The notes: generated by a model from the letters alone, not told the origin. A stretch of 64,000 nucleotides of DNA from Pantoea latae (GCF_002077695.1 NZ_MWUE01000004.1:310001-374000), one strand, 5' to 3'; counted from the stretch's first letter, positions 49,640 through 59,460 are shown. Numbers and translations: made by a program.

Positions 49640-51280
49640 TCAGGCGTTTTTCAGCACTTCGCTGACAATCTCTACCGCTTCTTTCTCGATCTGCGCGCGG
49701 TGTTCCGCCCCCAGGAAGCTCTCGCAGTAGATTTTGTAGGCGTCTTCGGTGCCTGACGGACGCGCGGCGAACCAGCCGTTTTCCGTCATCACCTTCAGAC
49801 CGCCGATGGACGCACCGTTGCCCGGCGCCGCCGTCAGACGCGCGGTGATCGGATCGCCCGCCAGCGTGTCGGCGCTGACCATCTCCGGTGACAGCTTCGA
49901 CAGCGCCGCTTTCTGCGCTGAGGTGGCTGGCGCCTGCAGACGGTTATAGCTCGGCGCGCCAAAGCGCTCAGCCAGCTCGTCGTAGTGCTGCTGCGGGTTC
50001 TTGCCGGTGACCGCGGTGATTTCCGCCGCCAGCAGGCAGAGAATGATGCCGTCTTTGTCAGTGGACCAGGCAGAGCCGTCGAAGCGCAGGAAAGAGGCGC
50101 CCGCGCTCTCTTCGCCGCCGAAGCCGAAGCTACCGTCGAACAGGCCGTCAACGAACCACTTAAAGCCCACCGGCACTTCCACCAGCTTACGGCCGATGTC
50201 GTTGACCACGCGGTCGATCATCGCGCTGGACACCAGCGTTTTGCCGACGGCGACCTCTTTGCCCCACTGCGGGCGATGCTGGAACAGGTAGTTAATGGCG
50301 ACAGCCAGATAGTGGTTCGGGTTCATCAGGCCCGACGGCGTCACGATGCCGTGACGGTCGTAATCCGGGTCGTTGCCGAACGCCAGGTCGAACTTGTCTT
50401 TGTAGGCCAGCAGACCCGCCATAGCGCACTCGGACGAGCAGTCCATGCGCACCACGCCGTCTTTGTCCAGATGCATAAAGCGGAAGGTCTGGTCGATGGC
50501 GTCGTTAACGATGGTCAGGTCGAGATTGTAGTGCTCGGCGATGCGCTTCCAGTATTCCATGCCGGAGCCGCCCAGCGGATCGACGCCGAGCTTCAGGCCC
50601 GCTTTCTGGATAGCGGCGAAGTCGATCACCTGCGCCAGCCCTTCGACGTACGGCTGGATCAGATCTTTTTCGACGATGCGGCCGCTCGCCCACGCCTGAT
50701 CCAGCGGCAGGCGTTTCACCTCTTGCAGACCCGCTTTGATCAGCTGATTGGCGCGATCCTCCACCACTTTGGTGACGTTGGTGTCGGCCGGGCCGCCGTT
50801 CGGCGGGTTGTACTTGATGCCGCCATCTTCCGGCGGGTTGTGCGACGGCGTGATCACGATGCCGTCCGCCTGCGCCCCGCCCTGCTTGTTATGCTCGAGG
50901 ATGGCGTTGGAGATAGCGGGCGTCGGCGTGTAGCCGTTGTCCTGCTGAACAATGACATCGACGCCGTTGGCAGCCAGCACTTCCAGCACCGACAGGATCG
51001 CCGGCTCAGAGAGCGCGTGCGTATCTTTGCCGACGTAGCAAGGTCCGGTAATGCCGTTTTTCTTGCGCTCTTCCGCAATCGCCTGCGCAATCGCCAGAAT
51101 ATGGTGCTCGTTAAAGCTTTGACGTCCTGCGCTGCCGCGATGGCCGGATGTGCCGAATTTCACCGCATGGTCCGGGTTCGCCACGTCGGGCTGCAGGACA
51201 TAATACTGTGACGTTAACTGTGCAACGTTAATCAAATCGCTCTGCTGGGCGGGTTGCCCGGCACGGGGGTGACTGGCCAT
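49640..51280 (-). CDS. pgm: Phosphoglucomutase (alpha-D-glucose phosphate-specific)
   Basis: 546 residues, same as E. coli. The phosphoserine loop is in [18 protein letters not shown]; the metal site [13 protein letters not shown] and sugar-binding [12 protein letters not shown] follow. Interconverts glucose-1-phosphate and glucose-6-phosphate, linking galactose use (galTKM here), glycogen and surface polysaccharide precursors. It lies 25 bp after seqA, as in E. coli. Confidence 0.97.
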   Translation of the reverse strand: MASHPRAGQPAQQSDLINVAQLTSQYYVLQPDVANPDHAVKFGTSGHRGSAGRQSFNEHHILAIAQAIAEERKKNGITGPCYVGKDTHALSEPAILSVLEVLAANGVDVIVQQDNGYTPTPAISNAILEHNKQGGAQADGIVITPSHNPPEDGGIKYNPPNGGPADTNVTKVVEDRANQLIKAGLQEVKRLPLDQAWASGRIVEKDLIQPYVEGLAQVIDFAAIQKAGLKLGVDPLGGSGMEYWKRIAEHYNLDLTIVNDAIDQTFRFMHLDKDGVVRMDCSSECAMAGLLAYKDKFDLAFGNDPDYDRHGIVTPSGLMNPNHYLAVAINYLFQHRPQWGKEVAVGKTLVSSAMIDRVVNDIGRKLVEVPVGFKWFVDGLFDGSFGFGGEESAGASFLRFDGSAWSTDKDGIILCLLAAEITAVTGKNPQQHYDELAERFGAPSYNRLQAPATSAQKAALSKLSPEMVSADTLAGDPITARLTAAPGNGASIGGLKVMTENGWFAARPSGTEDAYKIYCESFLGAEHRAQIEKEAVEIVSEVLKNA

Positions 51281-51305
51281 TGGCGCTTCTCCCTGACGCT
51301 TCAGT

Positions 51306-51857
51306 TTAAATGGTGCCGCAAACTTTCTCTGCCAGCTCCTGCGGGAACTGCATCGAGACCATGATGTGTTCCACCATGCTGCATTTACGGCCGGTATTGG
51401 TATTGGTGATCACCCAGTACGGCGTGCCGGGAACGTGCTTCGGCTTAGTATGGGTGCCATTTTGCAACAGCGTTTGCTCGTCGCCCGCGAAATAGACGCG
51501 AGTACGGCCCTGCAGCGACGCAGTGGCTTCAGCAAATGCTGAAGGATCAAGACGATAGAGCGTTGACAGAATCATCATAAAGCGATTGACCGCTTTCTTC
51601 TGTTCGGCGTATTCGTCGGACAGCAGCAGCTCACGCACGGCGCGTACGCGATCCTGCGGACGGTTTTCCGCCCGCACCGGCTGGATCGCCTTCTGCGCCG
51701 CATCACCTGAGGCTAACGGCGGGGCCGCCGCAGGCGCGCTTTGACCGGCGTTAAATTTTAGCATCCGCCGTAAAATGTCAGAGGCGCTCTCGCCGATATG
51801 TTGCGTGTGGCTGGCGATATAGCGGTAGAGGTCTTCGTCAACTTCGATCGTTTTCAT
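51306..51857 (-). CDS. seqA: Negative modulator of replication initiation SeqA
   Basis: 183 residues (E. coli 181). An N-terminal multimerisation segment ([20 protein letters not shown]) is joined by a flexible Ala/Pro linker to the C-terminal hemimethylated-GATC-binding domain ([20 protein letters not shown]). It sequesters oriC after initiation and organises new DNA behind the fork. Divergent from ybfF across a 251-bp gap in which I see no further gene. Confidence 0.96.
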   Translation of the reverse strand: MKTIEVDEDLYRYIASHTQHIGESASDILRRMLKFNAGQSAPAAAPPLASGDAAQKAIQPVRAENRPQDRVRAVRELLLSDEYAEQKKAVNRFMMILSTLYRLDPSAFAEATASLQGRTRVYFAGDEQTLLQNGTHTKPKHVPGTPYWVITNTNTGRKCSMVEHIMVSMQFPQELAEKVCGTI

Positions 51858-52108
51858 CTTTTTCCGTACGGTTTCGACTTATGACAGAACCATGCCAGCC
51901 TGGAAATCGCCGTCGGCAAACGCCAGACGGTCGCTGAGCGGGCGGGTTCTAACACAAGGATTATAAAGTTAAATCCAGACGGCCTGATAGCATTCGCACG
52001 CTCTGACGGCAAAAGTCGGAATATGCCCTAAAGCCTGCCCTGTCGGCGCGCCCGGAAAGGTGAAAGCATGATAACCTAAGCCGAGGTCCCCATCTTAAGA
52101 ACTTTGCC

Positions 52109-52873
52109 ATGATTTTAAATGCTCGTTTGCAAACTGACCAATCTGTTGCGGATTCCCTTCCCATCCTGCTTATTCACGGCCTGTTCGGCAGCCTGGACAA
52201 CCTGGGCGTGCTGGCGCGCGGCTTAAAGGATGCGGGGCCGCTGATTCAGGTCGACGTGCGCAATCACGGCCTGTCGCCGCGCGCCGATGAGATGAGCTAT
52301 CGCGCCATGGCGCAGGATATGCTCGACACGCTGGACGCGCACCATATCGATCGCGTCGCGGTCATCGGCCACTCCATGGGCGGAAAAATCGCCATGGCGA
52401 TGAGCGCGCTGGCGCCGCAGCGCCTGGAACGGCTGGTGATGATCGATATCGCGCCGGTGGACTATCAGACGCGCCGCCATGACGAGATCTTCGCCGCCAT
52501 CCGCGCCGTGAGCGACGCGGGCGTGCACCTGCGCAGCGAGGCCGCGCAGGTGATGCGCGCCCATATAAAGGAAGAGGGCGTGATTCAGTTTATCCTCAAG
52601 TCGTTCCAGGAGGGCGAGTGGCGCTTCAACGTGCCCGCGCTGTGGGAAAACTACGCTACAATATCAGGCTGGGAAGCGGTGCCGGCCTGGCCGCATCCGG
52701 CGCTGTTTATTCGCGGCGGGGAGTCGCCCTATCTCGACAATCAGTACCGCGACGCGCTGCTGCGCCAGTTTCCCGCCGCCAGCGCTTACGTTATCAGCGG
52801 CGCCGGACACTGGGTGCACGCCGAGAAACCTGATGCGGTATTGCGCAGCGTTCGCCGCTTTTTTGCGCTTTAA
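52109..52873 (+). CDS. ybfF: Alpha/beta-hydrolase esterase YbfF
   Basis: 254 residues (E. coli 254). The nucleophile elbow GHSMGGK carries S89. The oxyanion region LLIHGLFGSLDNLG and a C-terminal catalytic histidine in GAGHWVHAEKP are present. E. coli YbfF hydrolyses acyl esters, including palmitoyl-CoA, in vitro; the physiological substrate is not settled. Upstream of ybfE on the same strand. Confidence 0.93.
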   Translation: MILNARLQTDQSVADSLPILLIHGLFGSLDNLGVLARGLKDAGPLIQVDVRNHGLSPRADEMSYRAMAQDMLDTLDAHHIDRVAVIGHSMGGKIAMAMSALAPQRLERLVMIDIAPVDYQTRRHDEIFAAIRAVSDAGVHLRSEAAQVMRAHIKEEGVIQFILKSFQEGEWRFNVPALWENYATISGWEAVPAWPHPALFIRGGESPYLDNQYRDALLRQFPAASAYVISGAGHWVHAEKPDAVLRSVRRFFAL

Positions 52874-52903
52874 AAGCAAAAGCTTGCCGTTCGCGGTTTT
52901 GCA

Positions 52904-52933
52904 TTGGCGTCATCACTTCCGCTGGAGTATGAT
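52904..52933 (+). promoter_or_regulatory. Putative ybfE promoter
   Basis: TTGGCG and TATGAT separated by 18 bp, about 95 bp before ybfE. E. coli ybfE is in the LexA regulon, but I see no CTGT-N8-ACAG operator here. Confidence 0.35.
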
Positions 52934-53027
52934 GGCGCGCTAAATTTTGCCGCAGCCGGTTTTTCGCCGCGGCAATCACCTGTATCGTCATCAACGCGCC
53001 TGTTCGCGCCTCTAGTTTTACTAAGCC

Positions 53028-53303
53028 ATGGCAAAAGAACACACTGACCGCACCACGCTGGATCTGTTCGCAAACGAGCGTCGTCCCGGTCGACCGAAAA
53101 CCAGTCCGCTCTCGCGTGATGAACAGCTGCGCATCAATAAGCGCAATCAACTAAAACGCGACAAAGTGCGCGGGCTGCGCCGTGTCGAACTCAAAATGAG
53201 CGGCGAAGCCGTGGATGCGCTGAACACCCTGGCCGAGCAGCGCAATATCAGCCGCAGCGAACTGATTGAACAGATGCTGCTGGCGCAACTCAAACTGGAC
53301 TGA
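53028..53303 (+). CDS. ybfE: YbfE family small DNA-binding-like protein
   Basis: 91 residues, highly basic N-terminal half (RRPGRPKTSPLSRDEQLRIN, KRNQLKRDKVRGLRR) and a C-terminal ribbon-helix-helix-like segment (VELKMSGEAVDALNTLAEQR, ISRSELIEQMLLAQLKL). Matches E. coli YbfE (97), called LexA-regulated. Its location between ybfF and fldA is conserved. A role in transcription or DNA metabolism is inferred from composition only. Confidence 0.88.
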   Translation: MAKEHTDRTTLDLFANERRPGRPKTSPLSRDEQLRINKRNQLKRDKVRGLRRVELKMSGEAVDALNTLAEQRNISRSELIEQMLLAQLKLD

Positions 53304-53438
53304 ACCGCGCAAAGCGCACGCAGAAGCAAATGGCGCGCCTTTTCAAGTTCCGCCCCGTTGCCCGCTCTGCTATCATTCGCTTAATTGTGCGCTCTGCGCA
53401 TGCATCTCATTATCAGGATTTAAGAGGTTATTGATCCC

Positions 53439-53969
53439 ATGGCAATCGTAGGCATCTTCTTCGGCAGCGATACCGGCAACACCGAAAACATTGCAAAAAT
53501 GATCCAGAAACAACTGGGCAAAGACGTTGCGGAAGTGCATGACATTGCCAAAAGCACGAAAGAAGATCTGGAAGCGTTCGACATCCTGCTGCTGGGCATT
53601 CCCACCTGGTATTACGGCGAAGCACAGTGCGACTGGGACGATTTCTTCCCGACGCTGGAGGAGATCGACTTCAACGGCAAGCTGGTGGCGCTTTTCGGCT
53701 GCGGCGACCAGGAAGACTACGCGGAATATTTCTGCGACGCGATGGGCACCATTCGCGACATTATCGAGCCAAACGGCGCGGTCATCGTCGGCCACTGGCC
53801 GACCGAAGGCTACCACTTCGAAGCCTCTAAAGGCCTGGCGGACGACAAGCACTTCCTCGGCCTGGCGATCGACGAAGATCGTCAGCCAGAGCTGACCAGC
53901 CAGCGCGTCGACGCCTGGGTAAAACAGATCTATGACGAGCTGCAGCTGCAGGCGATCATCGAAGCCTGA
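53439..53969 (+). CDS. fldA: Flavodoxin 1
   Basis: 176 residues, same as E. coli FldA. The FMN phosphate loop FFGSDTGNTENIAKM is at the N-terminus, followed by isoalloxazine-contact loops IPTWYYGEAQCDWDDF and LFGCGDQEDYAEYF. Low-potential electron carrier for radical-SAM enzymes and other reductive steps. It is followed by a 10-bp stem hairpin and then fur, the conserved iron-linked pair. Confidence 0.96.
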   Translation: MAIVGIFFGSDTGNTENIAKMIQKQLGKDVAEVHDIAKSTKEDLEAFDILLLGIPTWYYGEAQCDWDDFFPTLEEIDFNGKLVALFGCGDQEDYAEYFCDAMGTIRDIIEPNGAVIVGHWPTEGYHFEASKGLADDKHFLGLAIDEDRQPELTSQRVDAWVKQIYDELQLQAIIEA

Positions 53970-53979
53970 TTACCCACAT

Positions 53980-54020
53980 ACTCAATGTGGGCGCTGGCTC
54001 ACATTGAGTTAAAGGTTTTT
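53980..54020 (+). terminator. Hairpin after fldA
   Basis: Perfect 10-bp stem ACTCAATGTG / CACATTGAGT (53980-53989 and 54000-54009) with a 10-base loop, followed by TAAAGG and TTTTT. It is terminator-like, but the T-run is offset, so some read-through into fur is plausible, as known for E. coli fldA-fur. Confidence 0.55.
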
Positions 54021-54234
54021 CCTATAGAAATAATAGCTACAGATTTTTAACTTTTACCGCTGTTTCTGTACAATACCCACATCGGTTATCTGCTTATTTC
54101 TTCCGCGAGGTCAGGAAGTTAGCGAGATGATAACGAACCTCCTGCATTTCTCCGCCCGGCGCCGTTACGCATTTCCTTACAGCCCGTGTTGATTTCAGGC
54201 GTTTCCCTCGGTTTTCATTTCAATGCTTCGCCTC

Positions 54235-54258
54235 TATAATGAGACGCAAATGAGAATA
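54235..54258 (+). promoter_or_regulatory. Candidate Fur-controlled leader segment upstream of fur
   Basis: TATAATGAGACGCAAATGAG is the counterpart of the E. coli Fur-box and uof-start segment. TATAAT (54235-54240) with TTTTCA 17 bp upstream could be a promoter, but a start from it would leave almost no leader before the small ORFs, so it may act only as part of the operator. The remaining part of the 354-bp fldA-fur gap shows TACAAT at 54069 as another possible -10. Confidence 0.35.
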
Positions 54259-54327
54259 GACACCGAACGACATTCAAGGCAAGGCGCCTCAAGTAACCAG
54301 CAAAGTAACAGGACACTATCCGCATGA
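54250..54327 (+). CDS. Small upstream ORF coupled to fur (uof-like)
   Basis: A 25-codon ORF (MRIDTERHSRQGASS then NQQSNRTLSA) whose TGA overlaps the fur ATG (ATGA). Its own ATG overlaps the stop of a four-codon ORF (54239-54253, MRRK) that begins where E. coli uof begins. In E. coli the 28-codon uof is translated and coupled to fur, and RyhB represses fur through it. Here the E. coli-type frame is cut short and a second frame takes over the coupling. The ribosome site is weak (GAGA). Expression is inferred. Confidence 0.45.
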   Translation: MRIDTERHSRQGASSNQQSNRTLSA

Positions 54328-54767
54328 CTGACAACAATACCGCATTAAAGAAGGCTGGCCTGAAAGTCACGCTGCCCAGACTTAAAATTCTGGAAGTGCT
54401 TCAGGAACCTCAGTGCCATCACGTCAGCGCGGAAGATCTTTATAAACGCCTGATCGATATGGGCGAAGAGATTGGTCTGGCGACCGTTTATCGCGTACTC
54501 AACCAGTTTGACGATGCGGGCATTGTGACGCGTCACAACTTCGAAGGCGGGAAATCGGTTTTCGAACTGACCCAGCAGCATCACCACGATCACCTGATCT
54601 GCCTCGACTGCGGCAAAGTGATCGAGTTCAGCGACGAATCGATCGAAGCGCGTCAGCGCGACATCGCCACCCGCCACGGCATCAAGCTGACCAACCATAG
54701 CCTCTATCTCTATGGCCACTGCGCGCTGGGCGATTGCCGCGAAGACGACACGCTCCACGACCAGTAA
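54324..54767 (+). CDS. fur: Ferric uptake regulator Fur
   Basis: 147 residues (E. coli 148). An N-terminal winged helix (KVTLPRLKILEVLQEPQCHH, GLATVYRVLNQFDDAGIV) is followed by the metal-binding dimerisation domain with HHHDHLICLDCGKVIEF and GHCALGDC, which give the histidine and cysteine metal ligands. Represses iron-uptake genes with Fe2+. CAGGAC before the ATG is the ribosome site. Ended by a strong terminator at 54789-54818. Confidence 0.97.
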   Translation: MTDNNTALKKAGLKVTLPRLKILEVLQEPQCHHVSAEDLYKRLIDMGEEIGLATVYRVLNQFDDAGIVTRHNFEGGKSVFELTQQHHHDHLICLDCGKVIEFSDESIEARQRDIATRHGIKLTNHSLYLYGHCALGDCREDDTLHDQ

Positions 54768-54788
54768 TATGTGCTATGCAGTAATGCT

Positions 54789-54818
54789 AAAAGCCGGTAT
54801 GCATACCGGCTTTTTTTA
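54789..54818. terminator. fur terminator
   Basis: Stem AAAGCCGGTAT / ATACCGGCTTT with loop GC and a seven-T run. Ten bases further on is the stop of the convergent gene, which it may also serve. Confidence 0.92.
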
Positions 54819-54828
54819 TGGGTGGCGG

Positions 54829-55224
54829 TCAGGCGACCAGGGTTTCGTGCAGGTAGCGCCAGCGAGGAATAGAGGTGCTGCAGTCGAGGATCGCCAGCGC
54901 GATACGCGTTTGATCGCTGCCGTTCATCATCTGCAGTTCGCGATACTGGATAGTCACCTCATCTTTTTGCTGCGAGATCACCGCGTGTTCGCTGGTGGCG
55001 ATGCGCATGCCTTCGCGCTTCCCCTGCAGCTGACGAAACAGCTCTTCGGTCTGATTCAGGTCGAGCTGCCTGCCCTGCGGCGTGACCATGCGGAAATCGG
55101 GATGAAAATGGGAGAGCAGCAGGTGGAAAGTGTCATCTTCGCCTGACGGCTGGTTAAACATACGTTCGATCAGCTGATGTAAAACCACCACGCTGTGTTT
55201 TGCTTCCTGACCAAGAGCCGTCAT
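54829..55224 (-). CDS. Conserved-looking protein of unknown function, SnoaL/DUF4440-like fold possible
   Basis: 131 residues, no signal peptide or membrane segment. The pattern of an N-terminal helix (KHSVVVLHQLIERMFNQPSG), FHPDFRMVTPQGRQLDLNQT, REGMRIATSEHAVISQQKDE and a final RIALAILDCSTSIPRWRYLH suggests a cone-shaped alpha+beta NTF2/SnoaL-type domain. That is inference from residue pattern; I do not recognise the family. It lies between fur and glnS, where E. coli has chiPQ. Codon use is like its neighbours, so recent transfer is not evident. Confidence 0.75.
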   Translation of the reverse strand: MTALGQEAKHSVVVLHQLIERMFNQPSGEDDTFHLLLSHFHPDFRMVTPQGRQLDLNQTEELFRQLQGKREGMRIATSEHAVISQQKDEVTIQYRELQMMNGSDQTRIALAILDCSTSIPRWRYLHETLVA

Positions 55225-55403
55225 TTGTTATCCTTTATCTGCCCGCATAGCCTCTTTTAAGAGCGGATAGCCTACCTGAAAAAATGAAATTCACATCTGG
55301 AAATTGATTAATTTTCATTAACTCAGATAACTACCAGACTGGTCCGACAAGTTATTATTATCGCCTGTAGCATAAAAACATGCCGGTTCCCTTATGGCAG
55401 CCA

Positions 55404-55427
55404 TAAAAAAGGGCGATTGCTCGCCCT
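55404..55427 (-). terminator. glnS terminator
   Basis: On the minus strand, stem GGGCGA / TCGCCC with a four-base loop followed by six Ts. Starts about 35 bp after the glnS stop. Confidence 0.85.
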
Positions 55428-55460
55428 GTTGTCATTTTATGATGCGGTTAACGCAAAAAT

Positions 55461-57128
55461 TTAATCGCCGATTTTCGCCCAGGTGTCGCGCAGACCCACG
55501 GTGCGGTTAAACACCAGCTGGTTCGGACGCGAGTAGTGGCTGTCGACGCAGAAGTAGCCTTCTCGCTCGAACTGATAGGGCGCGTCCGGGCTGGCATGCT
55601 GCACGCCCGGCTCGACAAATCCGTGTTGAATTTTCAGCGAGTCAGGGTTGATGGTGGTGAGGAAATCCTCCGCCGCGCCTGGGTTCGGCACGCTGAACAG
55701 GCGATCGTAAAGACGGAATTCTGCCGGCAGCGCATGTTCTGCGGAGACCCAGTGGATGACGCCCTTCACCTTGCGGCCGTCAGCCGGATCTTTGCTCAGG
55801 GTATCGACGTCGCAGGTGCAGTAGATGCAGGTGATATTCCCCTCTTCATCTTTAGCAACGCGCTCAGCGCGGATCACATAGGCGTTGCGCAGACGCACCT
55901 CTTTGCCGAGCACCAGTCGCTTGTACTGCTTGTTGGCTTCCTCGCGGAAATCCGCGCGGTCGATCCAGACTTCGCGTCCAAAAGGCACATCGCGCGTGCC
56001 CATCTCCGGCTTGTTGGGATGGTTCGGCATGGTGATGGTTTCATGATGGCCTGCCGGCAGGTTTTCAATCACCACCTTCAGCGGATCCAGCACCGCCATG
56101 GCGCGCGGCGCGTTTTCGTTGAGATCGTCGCGAATGCAGGACTCCAGCGACGCCATCTCCACCACGTTGTCCTGTTTCGTCACGCCGATGCGGCGGCAGA
56201 ACTCGCGGATAGAGGCAGCGGTGTAGCCGCGACGGCGCAGGCCCGACACGGTCAGCATGCGCGGATCGTCCCAGCCTTCCACCACTTTTTCGCTCACCAG
56301 CTGCGTCAGCTTACGCTTCGACATCACCGCATATTCAAGGTTAAGACGCGAGAACTCATACTGACGCGGATGCACCGGAATCGTAATGTTGTCCAGCACC
56401 CAGTCATAGAGACGGCGGTTGTCCTGAAACTCCAGCGTACAGAGCGAATGGGTGATGTTTTCCAGCGCATCGGAGATGCAGTGGGTAAAGTCGTACATCG
56501 GGTAGATGCACCACTTTGTGCCGGTCTGGTGATGCTCGGCGAACTTGATGCGATAGAGCACCGGATCGCGCATCACAATAAAGCTGGAGGCCATATCGAT
56601 TTTGGCGCGCAGGCAGGCTTTGCCCTCGGCGAACTCGCCGTTGCGCATCTTCTCAAACAGCGCCAGGTTCTCTTCCACGCTGCGGTCGCGGTACGGGCTG
56701 TTTTTACCCGGCGCGGTCAGGGTGCCGCGATATTCGCGGATCTCTTCCGGCGTCAGTTCGTCGACGTAGGCCAGGCCTTTGTTGATCAGTTCAACCGCGT
56801 AGTGATAAAGCTGATCGAAGTAATCTGAGGAATAGCGAACGTTACCACTCCACTCAAAGCCCAGCCACTGCACGTCGCGCTTGATCGATTCCACGAACTC
56901 CATATCCTCTTTCACCGGATTGGTATCGTCGAAACGCAGATTGCACTGACCCTGATAATCCTGTGCGATGCCGAAGTTCAGGCAGATGGATTTAGCATGG
57001 CCAATATGCAGGTAGCCGTTAGGCTCAGGCGGAAAACGGGTATGCACGCTGTTGTGCTTGCCGCTCGCCAAATCTTCGTCGATGATCTGACGAATAAAGT
57101 TAGTTGGGCGGGCTTCAGCCTCACTCAT
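55461..57128 (-). CDS. glnS: Glutamine--tRNA ligase
   Basis: 555 residues (E. coli 554), class I synthetase. HIGH motif in [24 protein letters not shown] counterpart VMSKRKL, and anticodon-binding C-terminal domains with [15 protein letters not shown] and [10 protein letters not shown]. Charges tRNA-Gln. Single gene between the unknown small gene and nagE. Confidence 0.97.
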   Translation of the reverse strand: MSEAEARPTNFIRQIIDEDLASGKHNSVHTRFPPEPNGYLHIGHAKSICLNFGIAQDYQGQCNLRFDDTNPVKEDMEFVESIKRDVQWLGFEWSGNVRYSSDYFDQLYHYAVELINKGLAYVDELTPEEIREYRGTLTAPGKNSPYRDRSVEENLALFEKMRNGEFAEGKACLRAKIDMASSFIVMRDPVLYRIKFAEHHQTGTKWCIYPMYDFTHCISDALENITHSLCTLEFQDNRRLYDWVLDNITIPVHPRQYEFSRLNLEYAVMSKRKLTQLVSEKVVEGWDDPRMLTVSGLRRRGYTAASIREFCRRIGVTKQDNVVEMASLESCIRDDLNENAPRAMAVLDPLKVVIENLPAGHHETITMPNHPNKPEMGTRDVPFGREVWIDRADFREEANKQYKRLVLGKEVRLRNAYVIRAERVAKDEEGNITCIYCTCDVDTLSKDPADGRKVKGVIHWVSAEHALPAEFRLYDRLFSVPNPGAAEDFLTTINPDSLKIQHGFVEPGVQHASPDAPYQFEREGYFCVDSHYSRPNQLVFNRTVGLRDTWAKIGD

Positions 57129-57233
57129 CTCTCAATCCTCAATACGTATAGCGGGTGATGTGTACCACGAAGTAACGGAGTATGATCCACAAAGCGTCGC
57201 AGGGAAACAACCGGTTTGTTAGGGCGTGAAAAC

Positions 57234-57270
57234 GAAAAAGGCAGGAATCGCTTCCTGCCTGCTTTTTTTT
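57234..57270. terminator. nagE terminator
   Basis: A 9-bp stem AGGCAGGAA / TTCCTGCCT with loop TCGC, flanked by AAAAA on the left and an eight-T run on the right. It ends nagE on the minus strand; no plus-strand gene enters here. Confidence 0.88.
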
Positions 57271-57290
57271 ACGTCAACGGGGAGAAGGCG

Positions 57291-59318
57291 TTAGCCTTTT
57301 ACCTCGTAAAGCGGGGTTTCACCCGCCACCACCGTGCCGGTCGCCAGCAGCGTCAGCCCGGCGAAATCTTCGCTGTTGCTGACCACCACCGGACTGATCA
57401 TTGAGCGCGCGCTGGCGTTAAGGAAATCGAGATCCATCTCCAGCACCGTCTCACCCGCCGCTACCGTCGCGCCCTCTTCTACCCGACGGCTGAAGCCTTT
57501 GCCGCCCAGCGTCACGGTATCGAGGCCCATATGCACCACGATCTCGATGCCGCTCTCGGTCTCCAGACAGAACGCGTGGTTGGTGTCGAAGATTTTCACC
57601 ACCGTTCCCGCAATCGGTGCCACCACGTTTTTGCCGGTTGGCTTGATCGCCAGTCCTTCACCCACCGCCTTGCTGGCGAAGGCTTCGTCAGGTACCTCTT
57701 CCAGCGCGACCACCGTGCCGCTGACCGGCGCCAGCAGCGTGGCGAGGGTCTTGCTGGCGGTGACGGGCACCGCCTGAGGCTTCACCGCGACTGGCGCCGC
57801 CGCTGGGGCACTGCCCGCCGAGGCGACCGGTCCTTTGGTCAACACTTTCTTCATGGCGGAGGCGATGCTCTCCGCCTGGGTGCCGACAATCACCTGCACG
57901 CTCTGCTTGTTGAGGCGGATGACGCCAGAGGCGCCGAGGCGTTTCGCCACCGACTCGTTGACCTGCGCCGAGTCTTTCACGTTCAGACGCAGACGGGTGA
58001 TACAGGCGTCGATGCCGGTCAGGTTGTCGGAGCCGCCCACCGCGCCGATATAGCGACGCGCCAGCGATTCGGTAGCGCTTTCGCCGCTGTCGGTGTGGTC
58101 GACGTTGACGTCGTAGCCGTCGCTTTCATCGCCTGCTACCGCCAGCTCGCGGCCCGGCGTCAACAGGTTGAACTTCTGAATGGTGAAGCGGAACACCACA
58201 TAGTAGAGGGCAAAGAAGACGATGCCCTGCGGGATCAGCATCCACCAGTGGGTCGCCAGCGGGTTACGGCTCGACAGCACCATATCCACCAGCCCGGCGC
58301 TAAAGCCAAAACCGGCGATCCAGTGCATGCTGGCGGCGATAAAGACCGAGATGCCGGTGAGCAGCGCGTGGATCACATAGAGCACCGGCGCCACAAACAT
58401 AAAGGAGAACTCCAGCGGCTCGGTGATGCCGGTGAAGAAGGCGGCAAACGCCGCGGCCAGCATGATACTGCCGACTTTCACGCGGTTTTCCGGACGCGCG
58501 CAGTGGTAGATCGCCAGCGCCGCGCCCGGCAGGCCGAACATCATAATCGGGAAGAAGCCCGCCTGATAGCGACCGGTGATGCCGACGATGCCGGTGCCGT
58601 TGGCGATAGACTGCGCGCCGCCGAGGAATTTAGGAATATCGTTGATGCCTGCCACGTCGAACCAGAACACCGAATTCAGCGCGTGGTGCAGGCCAACCGG
58701 GATCAGCAGACGGTTAAAGAAGGCGTAAACCCCTGCCCCGACCGATCCGAGCTTCTGGATATGTTCGCCAAAGCTCACCAGACCGTTAAAGATCACCGGC
58801 CAGACATACATCAGCACAAAGGCTGCCGCAATCATCAGGAAGGAGACGAGGATCGGCACCAGACGTCGACCGCTGAAGAAGGAAAGCGCTTTCGGCAGCT
58901 CGACATGGCTGAAGCGGTTATAAACCTCTGCGGAGATAATGCCGACCATAATGCCGACAAACTGGTTTTGAATTTTGCCAAAGGCGGCAGGCACTTGATC
59001 CAGCGGTATTTTCTGAATCATCGACACCGCTGCCGGCGAGCAGAGCGTGGTCACCACCAGAAAACCGACGAAGCCGGTCAGCGCCGCGGCGCCATCTTTG
59101 TCTTTAGACAGGCCGTACGCCACGCCGATCGCAAACAGCACCGACATATTTTCAATAATTGCCGCGCCCGACTTGATCAACAGTGCCGCCAGCGCGTTGC
59201 TCGCGCCCCAGGCGTCTGGGTCGAGCCAGTAGCCGATCCCCATTAATATTGCCGCCGCTGGCAGAACCGCCACCGGCACCATTAGCGCGCGGCCCACCTT
59301 CTGTAAGTAACCTAACAT
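57291..59318 (-). CDS. nagE: PTS N-acetylglucosamine-specific transporter EIICBA
   Basis: 675-residue inner-membrane permease with three fused PTS domains. EIIC (about 1-370, many membrane helices, FWFDVAGINDIPKFLGG and GITEPLEFSFMF), EIIB (about 400-480, phospho-cysteine in GIDACITRLRLN), an Ala-rich linker, and EIIA (about 530-675, phospho-histidine in IEIVVHMGLDTVTLGGKGF). Imports GlcNAc as GlcNAc-6-phosphate. Divergent from nagBACD across a 329-bp region with NagC and CRP sites. Confidence 0.96.
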   Translation of the reverse strand: MLGYLQKVGRALMVPVAVLPAAAILMGIGYWLDPDAWGASNALAALLIKSGAAIIENMSVLFAIGVAYGLSKDKDGAAALTGFVGFLVVTTLCSPAAVSMIQKIPLDQVPAAFGKIQNQFVGIMVGIISAEVYNRFSHVELPKALSFFSGRRLVPILVSFLMIAAAFVLMYVWPVIFNGLVSFGEHIQKLGSVGAGVYAFFNRLLIPVGLHHALNSVFWFDVAGINDIPKFLGGAQSIANGTGIVGITGRYQAGFFPIMMFGLPGAALAIYHCARPENRVKVGSIMLAAAFAAFFTGITEPLEFSFMFVAPVLYVIHALLTGISVFIAASMHWIAGFGFSAGLVDMVLSSRNPLATHWWMLIPQGIVFFALYYVVFRFTIQKFNLLTPGRELAVAGDESDGYDVNVDHTDSGESATESLARRYIGAVGGSDNLTGIDACITRLRLNVKDSAQVNESVAKRLGASGVIRLNKQSVQVIVGTQAESIASAMKKVLTKGPVASAGSAPAAAPVAVKPQAVPVTASKTLATLLAPVSGTVVALEEVPDEAFASKAVGEGLAIKPTGKNVVAPIAGTVVKIFDTNHAFCLETESGIEIVVHMGLDTVTLGGKGFSRRVEEGATVAAGETVLEMDLDFLNASARSMISPVVVSNSEDFAGLTLLATGTVVAGETPLYEVKG

Positions 59319-59425
59319 TGTCCTTCCCCCTATGAGACTGGCTTGTCGCCCTGCGCCGCGTGCTTTTTATTGTCAGCTGCAGGGGTTGATAGACACTACA
59401 CTTCACGATGCGCAGTGTAATGATA

Positions 59426-59448
59426 AATTAATTCGCCTCGCAAATTAT
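59426..59448. promoter_or_regulatory. Putative NagC operator, nagE side
   Basis: AATTAATTCGCCTCGCAAAT followed by TAT has the TTCG-CG core with A/T-rich wings seen in E. coli NagC sites. It lies about 110 bp upstream of nagE and about 94 bp centre-to-centre from the nagB-side element, close to the roughly nine helical turns separating the two sites in E. coli, where NagC loops the DNA. Confidence 0.6.
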
Positions 59449-59460
59449 ACGCGTCTCTTC

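Noticed and set aside
52874..53027. Possible LexA operator upstream of ybfE (CTGTATCGTCATCAAC)
   Set aside because: The left half fits CTGT but the right half does not give ACAG, so the palindrome is missing.
54229..54258. Treating TATAAT at 54235 as the definite fur promoter
   Set aside because: The -35 match is only fair and initiation there would make the leader ORFs almost leaderless; the same bases correspond to the E. coli Fur box, so I list it only as a candidate.
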